From Candidatus Gastranaerophilales bacterium (lineage in GTDB: Bacteria; Cyanobacteriota; Vampirovibrionia; Gastranaerophilales; Gastranaerophilaceae): a stretch of DNA of 64,000 bases. The stretch's first letter is position 1. Every line of letters begins with the position of its first letter. The DNA lies in assembly GCA_944325065.1 (NCBI GenBank), contig CALUYS010000002.1, positions 62,001-126,000 of the forward strand, read 5' to 3'. Under the pieces are notes generated by a model, which worked only from the letters and a program-made list of their open reading frames with translations, searched no databases and had not been told where the DNA came from. The translations under genes and the position numbers were made by a program. Below are positions 26,401-35,298 of this stretch, in pieces.

Positions 26401-28110
26401 ATGAAACTTGAGAGAGTGGAATTAGACCAGAACAAAAATCAAGTAAAAAAAGAAAGAAAAGCTAAAAACAATTTTACTATGTCCAAATTTGGCTTGCCAA
26501 AAATGCAAAAAGGAAATTTGAAAAAAGATATTATGAGTTTTGGAGCACCAATAACCTATATTGATACAAAAAGACCAAGGTATTTATCACAAGCTTCAAA
26601 AGAATTTATAGAATATTTTGATGATTTAACGTCTTCGACAAAAAATGCATATAAATTAGGAAATGGACAAACTTCTAATGCATATTATATTAAAGACTTT
26701 GGATTTGTTATTAAACAAAATTTTGAAAAATTTGCACGCAAAATAGGCAACACATCTATGGGAAGTTTATTTCATGAAAATTTAGTTTTAAAAAAACTCA
26801 ATCCAAAAGTTGAAGAATATTCTCAAAAACAAATAGCCTTTATAAAAACAGCAAATAATAATGAATATTTAATTTCAAGTTTTGCATATGGTAATGAAAT
26901 TAATTACAATGAAAGAAAATTAAATTCTAAGGATTTAGATAGAATTTTGAGAGTTTGTTATAGGCTTGATAAAAATGGTGTATTGCAAACAGATATGGCT
27001 TGTGGCAATATATTTTTAGATTCAAATTCTAAACCGACTTTTTTAGATTATCAGTGGGCAATTCCTGATTTTACATATAATTCTTTAGCGACTTCTTTAA
27101 ATTGTCAACCTTTTCCAGATTTTGAAATGCCTGCAAATGATACTCAATTTGAAAGTTGTGCGTTGGGTTCTTATTTAAACGAAATGAGTAAAAATGAATC
27201 ATATTCAAGTTGTAAAGAATTTATAGAAAACTATTTAATAAAAAAATCAAAATATTGTCAAAAAAAAGCTCATATTCTTGAAAAAAATACAAGAGGTTAT
27301 AATTATGAGAAAGAAAGAATAGAATTTGAGAAAGCTAAAGCAAATGTTTTTAGAAATCCAAGTGAAAGTGTAATTAATTGTGAATTGTTACGTATAAATA
27401 TTTTGCATCAATTTCGTAAACAACATTCAGTAACAGAACTACCTATTTGTGGTGAACCCAAAAATCTTATAAAATTTTTTGTTCATGCTGCAAGCCTTAA
27501 GTTATCAGCCGAAACATTAAAAGAATTAGAGCTCCCTACTTATATGTCTCAAGATGAAAAAACATATTTTAAATATATGAAACGATATGGTCAATACTGG
27601 AGTAATTTTATCAATAAACCATTTAAACAAACTTCAAGAAGTATATTGAATCATATACAAGGTTATGAATATAATAATGAATATTTCGATAAAGACAAAA
27701 TAGTAAAAGTAGATAGTGCTGGTGATTTAAAAAGAATATTAGACATTCCGTATAATGTTTCATCGAGATGTAATCATGATGAAAAATTTTCAGAAATATC
27801 TGATTTATACGATAAACGATATAAATTATGTGATTTTGGATACGATTTTTCTAAAAAATTTAGTTTATTTGAAAATTTGGATCACTATTTATCAGGACGA
27901 CGAAAAGATTCATTTACAACTCAGATGATTGAAAATATTTATAATGCAAGTCATATTGATATCGGGATGGAATTAGCAGAAGAAGCACATTTAATAAATT
28001 TAATGCATAAACATTCATCCTCAATGCCATATCCAAGAGAAGAAAAAGTTGAAAAAGACTTGAGAAAAATTATGGATTCTCAGATAGAAACATTATTTTC
28101 AGATAGGTAA
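26401..28110 (+). CDS. Protein-kinase/phosphotransferase-like protein with SFG tag
   Basis: A 569-residue protein. After a basic 40-residue front and MSFGAP (45-50), residues 85-216 read like a kinase/aminoglycoside-phosphotransferase fold. The glycine loop is YKLGNGQTSNAYYI (Gly88/Gly... to Ser92), the ATP lysine is likely Lys105 in FVIKQ, and the matching acid Glu126 in HENLVLKK. The catalytic loop is LQTDMACGNIFLD (Asp198, Asn203) and the metal-binding acid is Asp216 in FLDYQW. All key residues are present. The C-terminal 350 residues are of unknown fold. AGGAAAGGA gives a strong ribosome site. The next gene, a HAD phosphatase-like protein, starts directly after the stop. Kinase activity is inferred, not shown. 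Confidence 0.65.
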   Translation: MKLERVELDQNKNQVKKERKAKNNFTMSKFGLPKMQKGNLKKDIMSFGAPITYIDTKRPRYLSQASKEFIEYFDDLTSSTKNAYKLGNGQTSNAYYIKDFGFVIKQNFEKFARKIGNTSMGSLFHENLVLKKLNPKVEEYSQKQIAFIKTANNNEYLISSFAYGNEINYNERKLNSKDLDRILRVCYRLDKNGVLQTDMACGNIFLDSNSKPTFLDYQWAIPDFTYNSLATSLNCQPFPDFEMPANDTQFESCALGSYLNEMSKNESYSSCKEFIENYLIKKSKYCQKKAHILEKNTRGYNYEKERIEFEKAKANVFRNPSESVINCELLRINILHQFRKQHSVTELPICGEPKNLIKFFVHAASLKLSAETLKELELPTYMSQDEKTYFKYMKRYGQYWSNFINKPFKQTSRSILNHIQGYEYNNEYFDKDKIVKVDSAGDLKRILDIPYNVSSRCNHDEKFSEISDLYDKRYKLCDFGYDFSKKFSLFENLDHYLSGRRKDSFTTQMIENIYNASHIDIGMELAEEAHLINLMHKHSSSMPYPREEKVEKDLRKIMDSQIETLFSDR

Positions 28111-29109
28111 ATGTTGATTATGAAAATAAATATTGTACAAAATATTCAAACTATATCTTTTAAAGCAGGAAAAACTGTTTTTTTGACTGATTACGATGGT
28201 ACATTTAAACCTAAAATACTGAAATACCCACCTAAAACATATGAAGAAATTGCAAATCCATATTATGCTCAATTTTGCAGTTTCCAAAAACAAGGTGATG
28301 ATATTTTTGATATTTATATTACAACTGGTAGACATCAAAATGCTCAAAAACAAAGTTGTATAAAAATTCTTGATGATTTTAAACTTTTAGAAAAATCAAA
28401 TAGACCCTTTATTAAAGGTATAATCGAAAATAATGGTGGAAATTTTTTTGATATAAGAAAACAAGATGGAAATGATATTTTAGTTATTAATTCCAAATAT
28501 AATAAACAACGTGAAGAATTTCACTTGAAAAAAAACAAAAAAAATTTAGGTCAAAAAATTAAAAAAGACTTAGATTCAATGATTGAAGTTAAAAAAGCAA
28601 AGAAAAATAATGATTTGGTTATTGTTGCAGGAGATGGGAATAACGACAAATCTTTTTTGAATATTTTTACTTATATTAAATTGCCAAAAGGTATGAAGAT
28701 ACCTCAAGATATTGAAAATGCAAAAAAAATGTTAAAAAATAATGATGTAAAAAAACAAATAGATGATTTACCTTTAAAAATCCTGACGGTTGAAGGTGAC
28801 ATCACAAATGATAAGTATTATAAATATTTAGTAGAAACTTTTCCTAATAAATATAAACATGTAAAACAAGAGACTAAATCTAATAAAAATTCTTTATTTA
28901 ATTCAATAAAGGAATGTATTGAAAATTATAAAAATGAAAACAAATATTTTAAAAAATCTTTAAATAAAAAAATATTTAAAAAAAAATTGATTAAAGTTGG
29001 GCTAATAATTTTACCGATTACAGTTTTAATGGGAACTATTTTAAGTTTATATTTTTATTTTATAAAAAATCAAAAAAGTTTGAAACAATCCCCCAAGGTT
29101 TTAGTATGA
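28111..29109 (+). CDS. HAD-family phosphatase-like protein with SFKAG tag and membrane anchor
   Basis: A 332-residue HAD hydrolase with motif I FLTDYDGTF (nucleophile Asp27, acid Asp29), motif II ITTGRHQ near 70-75, a motif III lysine around 160, and motif IV VAGDGNNDKSF (Asp175, Asp179), as in Cof/sucrose-phosphatase-like enzymes. The SFKAG tag sits at residues 16-20, just before motif I. One hydrophobic helix (about 295-318, IILPITVLMGTILSLYF) near the C-terminus suggests membrane anchoring, with the enzyme part towards the cytoplasm or exterior depending on topology. It begins right after the kinase-like gene; a second ATG at 28120 is also possible. Confidence 0.78.
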   Translation: MLIMKINIVQNIQTISFKAGKTVFLTDYDGTFKPKILKYPPKTYEEIANPYYAQFCSFQKQGDDIFDIYITTGRHQNAQKQSCIKILDDFKLLEKSNRPFIKGIIENNGGNFFDIRKQDGNDILVINSKYNKQREEFHLKKNKKNLGQKIKKDLDSMIEVKKAKKNNDLVIVAGDGNNDKSFLNIFTYIKLPKGMKIPQDIENAKKMLKNNDVKKQIDDLPLKILTVEGDITNDKYYKYLVETFPNKYKHVKQETKSNKNSLFNSIKECIENYKNENKYFKKSLNKKIFKKKLIKVGLIILPITVLMGTILSLYFYFIKNQKSLKQSPKVLV

Positions 29110-29302
29110 AAATAACATTAATAAAAGGTAGGCTTCCCGCCAATCCTTTAACAAAAAGAAATAACCAACCAAGCTTTAAAAGGAAATATTTAAATTAGTA
29201 CTAACTCAACATAACTTAACAAAAATAACACATATATTTGAAAAAAAAAAATAAAAATGCGATATAATATTCTTATATAAAGAAAATAGTGAGGATATTA
29301 TT

Positions 29303-30532
29303 TTGGCAGGTTTATCAAAGAATTTAAAATTAAGTATTGTATTATCAAGTGTTATTTTGTCATTTGGTTTTTTAAATTTGGGATGTTTTGCATCATCCGA
29401 TTTTGATTTATATATTCAAGCTTGGAATAATATTAATCAAAAATATGTAGACAAAACCAATAATGAACAAAACTGGATGAGATGGAAAAATAGATATTCA
29501 AAGTACATAAAAACTCCTGAAGATTCTTATGTTGCTATTGATACAATGCTAGCAAGTTTAAATGATCCTTATACAAAATTTCTTGATCCAAAAGAATTTG
29601 AAGAAGAAAAAAGTTCAATAAAGGGTTCTTTAAAAGGTATTGGTATACAAATTGGTGTTCGGGATGGCAAATTACTTATTATTGCCCCATTGGAAGACAC
29701 GCCAGGTGAAAAAGCTGGTTTAAAAGCTGAGGATGAAATTTTATCAATAAACGGTAAATCAACAAAAGGGATAACAGTTGATAAAGCAGCAGATCAAATA
29801 CGTGGTAAGGAAGGCACGGTTGTTGAATTATTAATAAAACGTAAAGGTGTCGAAAATAAAATATATCGTATTGTTCGTGCTGAGATAAACTTAAAATCAG
29901 TATCTTTAAAAATACCTGAGAATGCTAAAATATCTCCTGAAGTTGGATATATTCGTTTAAGTTCTTTTATTAGCAAAAATGCAACAGCAGAATTTCAAAG
30001 TGCATTAAAACAGTTATCTGATAAAAAAGGATATATAATTGATTTAAGGTCAAACCCTGGTGGTTTGTTATCGAATGCTATTTTTATTTCTGATATGTTT
30101 TTAAATGGAGGAGTTATTGTATCAACGGTTGACCGTGACGGATATAAAGAAAATATACGTGCTACAAGAAAATATGCAACAGATAAACCTGTAATCTTAC
30201 TTATTAATAAGGGTAGTGCATCGGCTAGTGAAATTTTTTCAGGTGCATTAAAAGATAACAATCGTGCATTGATTGTTGGAGAAGGTTCATTTGGCAAAGG
30301 TCTTGTTCAAGAAGTTAACACTTTAATGGGCGGAGCTGGAATGAATATAACAATCCAAAAATATTTGACTCCAAATGGTACTGATATTAATAAAAAAGGT
30401 ATACAACCTGATGTTGTTGTTGAATTAACAGAAGAAGATGTAAAAAATAAAAATGATAAGCAACTTGCTAAAGCTCAAGAGCTTTTGCTTCAAATGATAA
30501 AATATTCATATGCAAATAAAGCACAATTGTAA
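29303..30532 (+). CDS. ctpA: C-terminal processing peptidase (S41)
   Basis: A 409-residue serine protease. A signal sequence (LKLSIVLSSVILSFGFLNL) is followed by GCFASS, leaving a periplasmic enzyme or, if Cys is lipidated, a lipoprotein. The PDZ domain is KGIGIQIGVRDGKL...GEKAGLKAEDEIL. The peptidase core has YIDLRSNPGG-like IIDLRSNPGG, then GSASASEIF with the nucleophile Ser, and GSFGKGLVQ with the general-base Lys. These proteases trim or degrade proteins by their C-termini. TTG start with GTGAGGA upstream. It ends at a bidirectional hairpin. Confidence 0.93.
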   Translation: MAGLSKNLKLSIVLSSVILSFGFLNLGCFASSDFDLYIQAWNNINQKYVDKTNNEQNWMRWKNRYSKYIKTPEDSYVAIDTMLASLNDPYTKFLDPKEFEEEKSSIKGSLKGIGIQIGVRDGKLLIIAPLEDTPGEKAGLKAEDEILSINGKSTKGITVDKAADQIRGKEGTVVELLIKRKGVENKIYRIVRAEINLKSVSLKIPENAKISPEVGYIRLSSFISKNATAEFQSALKQLSDKKGYIIDLRSNPGGLLSNAIFISDMFLNGGVIVSTVDRDGYKENIRATRKYATDKPVILLINKGSASASEIFSGALKDNNRALIVGEGSFGKGLVQEVNTLMGGAGMNITIQKYLTPNGTDINKKGIQPDVVVELTEEDVKNKNDKQLAKAQELLLQMIKYSYANKAQL

Positions 30533-30553
30533 TTAAGGTAGAAATAGTAGTAT

Positions 30554-30582
30554 AAAAAATGGCGGTTATTACGCCATTTTTT
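30554..30582. terminator. Bidirectional terminator between ctpA and nagA
   Basis: A perfect 11-base inverted repeat (AAAAAATGGCG at 30554-30564 and its complement at 30572-30582) with a 7-base loop carries its A and T runs within the arms. It lies between the convergent ctpA and nagA stops and overlaps the last two bases of nagA. Confidence 0.85.
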
Positions 30583-31792
30583 AATTAATAAATATTTTTT
30601 TTATATCTAATGTTTTCTTATCCCAAATTATAAAATCAAGATTATTATTTAATTTAAATTCAAATTTATTTTCAATATTTAAATTTTTAGCACAGTTAGT
30701 TGAAAGACAAGCAATAATTTCTTCGAAAGTAAAGTCAGTTTCGTTTAAGATTTTTTTTATATTATCACAAGAAAATTTGTTATTACCTGCTATTGTGCCG
30801 TCTTCACTTAGAGCAAGTCCATTTGAGATGTTAATTTTAACATTATTCATATAAAAAATATTATTTTTTGAATATGCACATGGCAAAGCATCTGATATAA
30901 ATATAATATTGTGTTTTGGTTTTAACTTTCTAACTAAATTTAACATTTTTGGATGGACGTGTTTTAAATCAGATATAATTTCAATAAATAAATTGTCATT
31001 AAATAAAGCTTCATTAGCTATTGTAAATTTACGATGATGTATATATGCCATTGCGTTAAATAAATGTGTTATTTGTTTAACATTTGAATTTAGGATTTCA
31101 ACAGCACTTGCAACACTGTGACCAGCTGAACTTATTATATTATTTGCTTTTAAATATTTACATAGTGAATAATTTTCATCAAGTTCAGGTGCAAGTGTGA
31201 CTATTTTTATTATATCCTTATGTTTTAGCTTTTTAAAATCTTGAACATTTGGTTTTATAAGCAATTTGATTGGGTGAATCCCAGCTTTTTCAGGATTTAA
31301 AAATGGTCCTTCAAGATGAACTCCCAAAATTTTTGTTGAACCTAATTGAGGTGAATTAATAATATTTCTAATAATTTTAAGTTGTTTATTTATATTATCA
31401 ATACTATCTGGTAATAAAGTTGGGACAAGATAAGAATACCCAAACTGAGCTGATTTTTTTAAAAAATATCTGATTTCTTCTTCTTTTGAATTATGAAAAT
31501 TTATATCATATCCGCCATGTATATGTTGATCGATGAAGGATGGTGTAAGATACATATTTTTTGCATTAATTACATTGAGTTTTATATTATCTATTTGAAA
31601 ATCGTTTTTAACATAATCAATAGCGATTAGTTTTTTATTATAAAATAACAAATCAGCTTTTTTAAAGCAGGGTAAATTGTTTTCAATAAAAAAAACATAA
31701 CCGTTTAAAAAAGCAGTATAATTATTTAAAATGTTATAATCATTAATATGAATAGGAGTAATATTTTTACAAAGATCAAATATTTTTTTCAT
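30581..31792 (-). CDS. nagA: N-acetylglucosamine-6-phosphate deacetylase
   Basis: A 403-residue metal-dependent amidohydrolase that removes acetate from GlcNAc-6-phosphate, used in amino-sugar catabolism and cell-wall recycling. IDQHIHGGYDINFH carries the first metal His pair, VHLEGPFLNPEKAGIH the metal Glu and substrate site, SAGHS and THLFNAM further His ligands, and FISDALPC the catalytic Asp. Length is slightly above E. coli NagA because of an N-terminal extension. No nagB is beside it. Confidence 0.92.
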   Translation of the reverse strand: MKKIFDLCKNITPIHINDYNILNNYTAFLNGYVFFIENNLPCFKKADLLFYNKKLIAIDYVKNDFQIDNIKLNVINAKNMYLTPSFIDQHIHGGYDINFHNSKEEEIRYFLKKSAQFGYSYLVPTLLPDSIDNINKQLKIIRNIINSPQLGSTKILGVHLEGPFLNPEKAGIHPIKLLIKPNVQDFKKLKHKDIIKIVTLAPELDENYSLCKYLKANNIISSAGHSVASAVEILNSNVKQITHLFNAMAYIHHRKFTIANEALFNDNLFIEIISDLKHVHPKMLNLVRKLKPKHNIIFISDALPCAYSKNNIFYMNNVKINISNGLALSEDGTIAGNNKFSCDNIKKILNETDFTFEEIIACLSTNCAKNLNIENKFEFKLNNNLDFIIWDKKTLDIKKIFIN

Positions 31793-31837
31793 ATAATAAT
31801 TATAACACTTAATTTTATAATAAAATAAGAATACTAA

Positions 31838-32956
31838 TTATTTAGTCTTTATTTTTTGATTTTGTTGCAACTGTTTTTGTTGTATATTTTGTCCTTTTTT
31901 ATCAATATTAGCAAGGGCTTTTTTAGCGGTTTCACTAACTTTTATATCCTTATCATTACTAGCTGCTTTCAATATTGGTTTTATAACAGGATTAAATTGT
32001 GGTTTTGCAATGAAAAATAATGCTTCAACTGCAGTAGTTCGTAAAACAGGGTTAGGATCTGTTTTTAAGACATTAATTACATCATCCATTCCAGGCAAAT
32101 CACGCATTTCTAGATCAATTTTTTCACTTGAAGTTTTATTATTTTTATCAAATTCATTAATTAAAATACCATCAAGTAAAGCGATTGTATAAATAGCAAA
32201 TTGTTTATTGCGTTCACTCATTTCCATAGGTGAACTTTGTGATGCTATTTTCATTTGTTCATCTGAAATTTTTTTACCTTCCATAACTTCCTTACGAAGT
32301 TTGAGTTGCTGTGGTGTTGGACCTGATAATTTTTTTGAATCTTGTTTTAATATATCAGTTAAAGCTTTAACAATTGGGGGGTTTAAAAATTGTTTTGCTA
32401 TTTTTGGATTTTCTTCACAAATAAATGCAATAGTGGCAAGCCCAATTGTTTGTTCTTTTAAATCTTTTGAATTAAGTGTTTTTACAACCTCATCGGTATT
32501 AAATATGGGTTCAGCATCGTTATTTGTTTCTGGTAATTTAGAATTTTGTGATGTTTTATTTGTTTGTTTTACTTTTTCATTTGCACCAAAAGCAAGTTTT
32601 TGTTTGTCAACATTTTGATGATTTAAAGGATTATGTGTTTTAAAATTTTTATTTAAATTTTGTTCATTATCAATGCTATCTCCTTCTGCAAAATAAATTG
32701 GCGTTTGATCATTTGTTGTAGTATTTTCTTTTGGTTTAACTTCAAAAGGAGGAGTTATGGATGCTTTGTTTTGTGCATTAGTATCATACACGCTTGCTGA
32801 AGGGTATTCATACAGTTTTTTGTCAACTATTTGTTCATTTGTTTTAACTTCCGGTTGATGTATATCGATTTTTACAGCGTTATATTGTCCGCTATTTTCT
32901 CCCCACGCTGGTCCTTGTATACAATTCGCACATCCAAACGGTACCTTTAAAGCCAT
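31838..32956 (-). CDS. HEAT-repeat protein with SFG-like tags
   Basis: A 372-residue protein. The first 125 residues are polar, with VPFGCANC near the start (5-12) and KLAFGANEK at 120-128, variants of the SFG tag. The remainder is helical, with HEAT-type units: VVKTLNSKDLKEQTIGLATI, then LKTDPNPVLRTTAVEALFFI (DPNPVLRTTAVEALF) and ASNDKDIKVSETAKKALANI. The C-terminus is Gln/Lys-rich. HEAT scaffolds mediate protein contacts. AAAGGAGG gives a strong ribosome site. It resembles in style the truncated HEAT gene at 1-209 and may belong to the same family. Confidence 0.8.
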   Translation of the reverse strand: MALKVPFGCANCIQGPAWGENSGQYNAVKIDIHQPEVKTNEQIVDKKLYEYPSASVYDTNAQNKASITPPFEVKPKENTTTNDQTPIYFAEGDSIDNEQNLNKNFKTHNPLNHQNVDKQKLAFGANEKVKQTNKTSQNSKLPETNNDAEPIFNTDEVVKTLNSKDLKEQTIGLATIAFICEENPKIAKQFLNPPIVKALTDILKQDSKKLSGPTPQQLKLRKEVMEGKKISDEQMKIASQSSPMEMSERNKQFAIYTIALLDGILINEFDKNNKTSSEKIDLEMRDLPGMDDVINVLKTDPNPVLRTTAVEALFFIAKPQFNPVIKPILKAASNDKDIKVSETAKKALANIDKKGQNIQQKQLQQNQKIKTK

Positions 32957-33357
32957 TTTTCCTCCTTTGGAAATTATTTTTTCTCATAAATTTATACTTA
33001 TACTTGTATAATGCACCTAAAAATATTTTTTGCTATTTTTTAGTTAATTATTAAAAAAACTTTACAATTTTTTTTAAATACAATACTACTGAGTGATTAT
33101 ATTATATTCCATAGAATACTTTTAATATTCTATTATAATCATTTTGTCCATATTTATGCTGTAAATATTTGAAAGTTTATTTATTCCACATAAATTTAAA
33201 TTTCTGATATTTAATCAATATTTTTTCTAATTATTAATTTGTATTTTGTTGCAAAATTTTTGTTTTTAATAATATTTAAATATTTAGTATTTTCATTTTA
33301 ATAATATTACTATAATTCTAAAAAACTTTAATTTTATAAAAAGAAGTTCACAAGTAT
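32957..33357. other. Intergenic region, 400 bases
   Basis: Very AT-rich; no gene, RNA or repeat was recognised. Near its left edge TTTATACTTATACTTGTATAAT (in part shared with the promoter regions at 15165 and 46272) and a ribosome site for the HEAT gene are present. The right part is the unmarked 3' region of aroH. Confidence 0.5.
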
Positions 33358-33729
33358 TTATAAATCAGGTCGTAAAATTTTTGCCCCTTCAAGATAAATA
33401 TGTTTAATTTCTTCTTGAGTTTTTTCTGTATTTATAACTATTAAAATTCTTAAACACATTTTTAAACCATTTTGAATATTAAGCTCATTAAAGCACAAGA
33501 GAGGAACAAGATCAAATTTTAATTCACTACGAACAAATTTTGCAGGATAAGCTGCATCCAAATCATTTGTCATTGTAAAAATACAATGTGAAATATCAGC
33601 AGTTTTTATATTATTTTTTTCTATCATTTCAGAAATTAAAGTTATTGTAGCTTTTTTTATATCTTCAATGGTGTTATTTTTAACAGTTATAGCACCTCGA
33701 ATGCCACGAGTATAAAAATTATTAATCAT
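33358..33729 (-). CDS. aroH: Chorismate mutase, AroH type
   Basis: A 123-residue protein of the monofunctional AroH class, a trimeric alpha/beta barrel that turns chorismate into prephenate for Phe and Tyr synthesis. TRGIRGAITVKNNT is the typical start with the active-site Arg, followed by the helix IKKATITLISEMIEKN, the strand CIFTMTNDLDAAYPAKFVR and the ending VIN...ILRPDL. It overlaps fmt by 8 bases and is the last gene of the glyA-wecA-def-fmt-aroH operon. Confidence 0.93.
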   Translation of the reverse strand: MINNFYTRGIRGAITVKNNTIEDIKKATITLISEMIEKNNIKTADISHCIFTMTNDLDAAYPAKFVRSELKFDLVPLLCFNELNIQNGLKMCLRILIVINTEKTQEEIKHIYLEGAKILRPDL

Positions 33730-34672
33730 TACTTATAAAATCTCCGACTTTAACCCTTGCACCATTAACCCAACAACAAGCATCAATTTCACTTTTGCCT
33801 TCAGGTTTTATTCTTTTTAAAATTATTGCATTATCTTTTGTACTTACTGTAATACCATCTTTTGAGATATTAATTATTTCACCTGGTTTTCTTTTTTCAC
33901 ATATTTGAGTGGGAGAAGCATAAATAACTTTTATTTTTTTATTATTAAAACAAAAATAAGCATTACCACAGCAATCAAAAGCACGAACTTTATTATAAAA
34001 TTCAGAAGTTGTTTGATTAAAATCTAAAATCATATCCTCTTTTGAACATTTATTTGCGTAAGAAATTAAATGTTCATAATTACTTTGTTTTTGTGGAGTA
34101 ACTGTGTTATTATATAAGCCTTTTATTGTTTTATAAAGTAAAAAAGGAGCTTTATCAGAAATTTTTTGAGATAGATTTAAAAGTCCCATGTTCTCTTCAA
34201 TTTTAATTTCTTCTTGTAGACAAATATCACCTTCATCAAGTCCTAAAGATGTTATCATAGTAGTTATACCAGTTATTTTATCTCCATTTAGAATAGCTCT
34301 TTGAATTGGGTTTGCTCCTCTATATTTTGGTAAAAGAGAAGCATGTAAATTTATTGTACCATATTTTGGAATATTCAAAATTTCTTGTGATAAAATTTGT
34401 CCAAAAGCAAAGGTTATAAAAAAATCAATACTTGAGGTTTTTAAAATTTCTATAATTTCTTCATCTTTACGTATGCAATCCGTTTGAAGTACTTTTAAAT
34501 TATTTTTTAAAGCAGCTTTTTTTACACAAGGAGCAGACAACTTATAGCCTCGTCCTTGAGGTTTATCTTTTGGAGTAACAACATATACCATATTTATATC
34601 ATTAAAATTAATTAATTTATTTAAAGCATTAACTGCAATTTGTGGAGTTGCAAAATAAACAACGTTTAACAT
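33722..34672 (-). CDS. fmt: Methionyl-tRNA formyltransferase
   Basis: A 316-residue enzyme that formylates initiator Met-tRNA with 10-formyl-THF. The N-terminal domain contains VVTPKDKPQGRG, FGQILSQEIL, and the catalytic Asn/His segment NLHASLLPKYRGANPI with the following Asp in LDEGDICLQ. The C-terminal domain (VRAFDCCGNAYF) binds tRNA. Its product becomes the substrate of peptide deformylase, encoded immediately upstream. Confidence 0.95.
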   Translation of the reverse strand: MLNVVYFATPQIAVNALNKLINFNDINMVYVVTPKDKPQGRGYKLSAPCVKKAALKNNLKVLQTDCIRKDEEIIEILKTSSIDFFITFAFGQILSQEILNIPKYGTINLHASLLPKYRGANPIQRAILNGDKITGITTMITSLGLDEGDICLQEEIKIEENMGLLNLSQKISDKAPFLLYKTIKGLYNNTVTPQKQSNYEHLISYANKCSKEDMILDFNQTTSEFYNKVRAFDCCGNAYFCFNNKKIKVIYASPTQICEKRKPGEIINISKDGITVSTKDNAIILKRIKPEGKSEIDACCWVNGARVKVGDFISND

Positions 34673-34680
34673 AATTTTAT

Positions 34681-35283
34681 TTATTCATATTCCTCATTTT
34701 GATTTTCTTTTTTTGCTTGTTGTTTTTGTATTTCATCTTCAAGTTCATCTTCTTTAATAAGCTTTTCAATAGAAATAGGCGGTAGATTATTTTCTTTTAA
34801 AATGCTATCAGCTTCAAATCTATTTCTACAATGGTCAATAAAAAGTATACCATCAAGATGATCAAATTCATGTTGTATTGCCCGAGCTAGAAGTTCACCT
34901 TCTTTAGCTTCCAATATAAATGATTTTCCTTTTTGATTAAGAGCTTTGATAACAACATTTTTATATCGTCGGACGTTTGTATATGCTTTGGGGAAACTTA
35001 AACAACCTTCATAACTATTTACAGCTCCTGATTTTTTAATAATCTTAGGGTTAATAAAAATCATTGGATTAAGTTTTTCGTTATTCCCATTAGAAACGTC
35101 GATTACAAAAACTCTTAAATTGATTCCTATTTGTGGTGCTGCAAGACCGACGCCATTTTGAGCATACATTGTATCAAGTAAATCTTCACATAAAATCTGA
35201 ATTTTACGTGAAACTTTAGTTACTTCTTTACTTTTCTGTCTTAAAATATCATTACCATATTGCAAAACCTTTTTTATAGCCAT
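34681..35283 (-). CDS. def: Peptide deformylase
   Basis: A 200-residue metalloenzyme that removes the formyl group from new proteins. All three family motifs are present: GVGLAAPQIG, EGCLSFP (metal Cys) and QHEFDHLDG (metal His pair with catalytic Glu). A Glu/Lys/Gln-rich C-terminal tail of about 25 residues extends beyond the core. It lies 8 bases before fmt, the usual functional pairing. Confidence 0.96.
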   Translation of the reverse strand: MAIKKVLQYGNDILRQKSKEVTKVSRKIQILCEDLLDTMYAQNGVGLAAPQIGINLRVFVIDVSNGNNEKLNPMIFINPKIIKKSGAVNSYEGCLSFPKAYTNVRRYKNVVIKALNQKGKSFILEAKEGELLARAIQHEFDHLDGILFIDHCRNRFEADSILKENNLPPISIEKLIKEDELEDEIQKQQAKKENQNEEYE

Positions 35284-35298
35284 AAAATATCCTATTAA

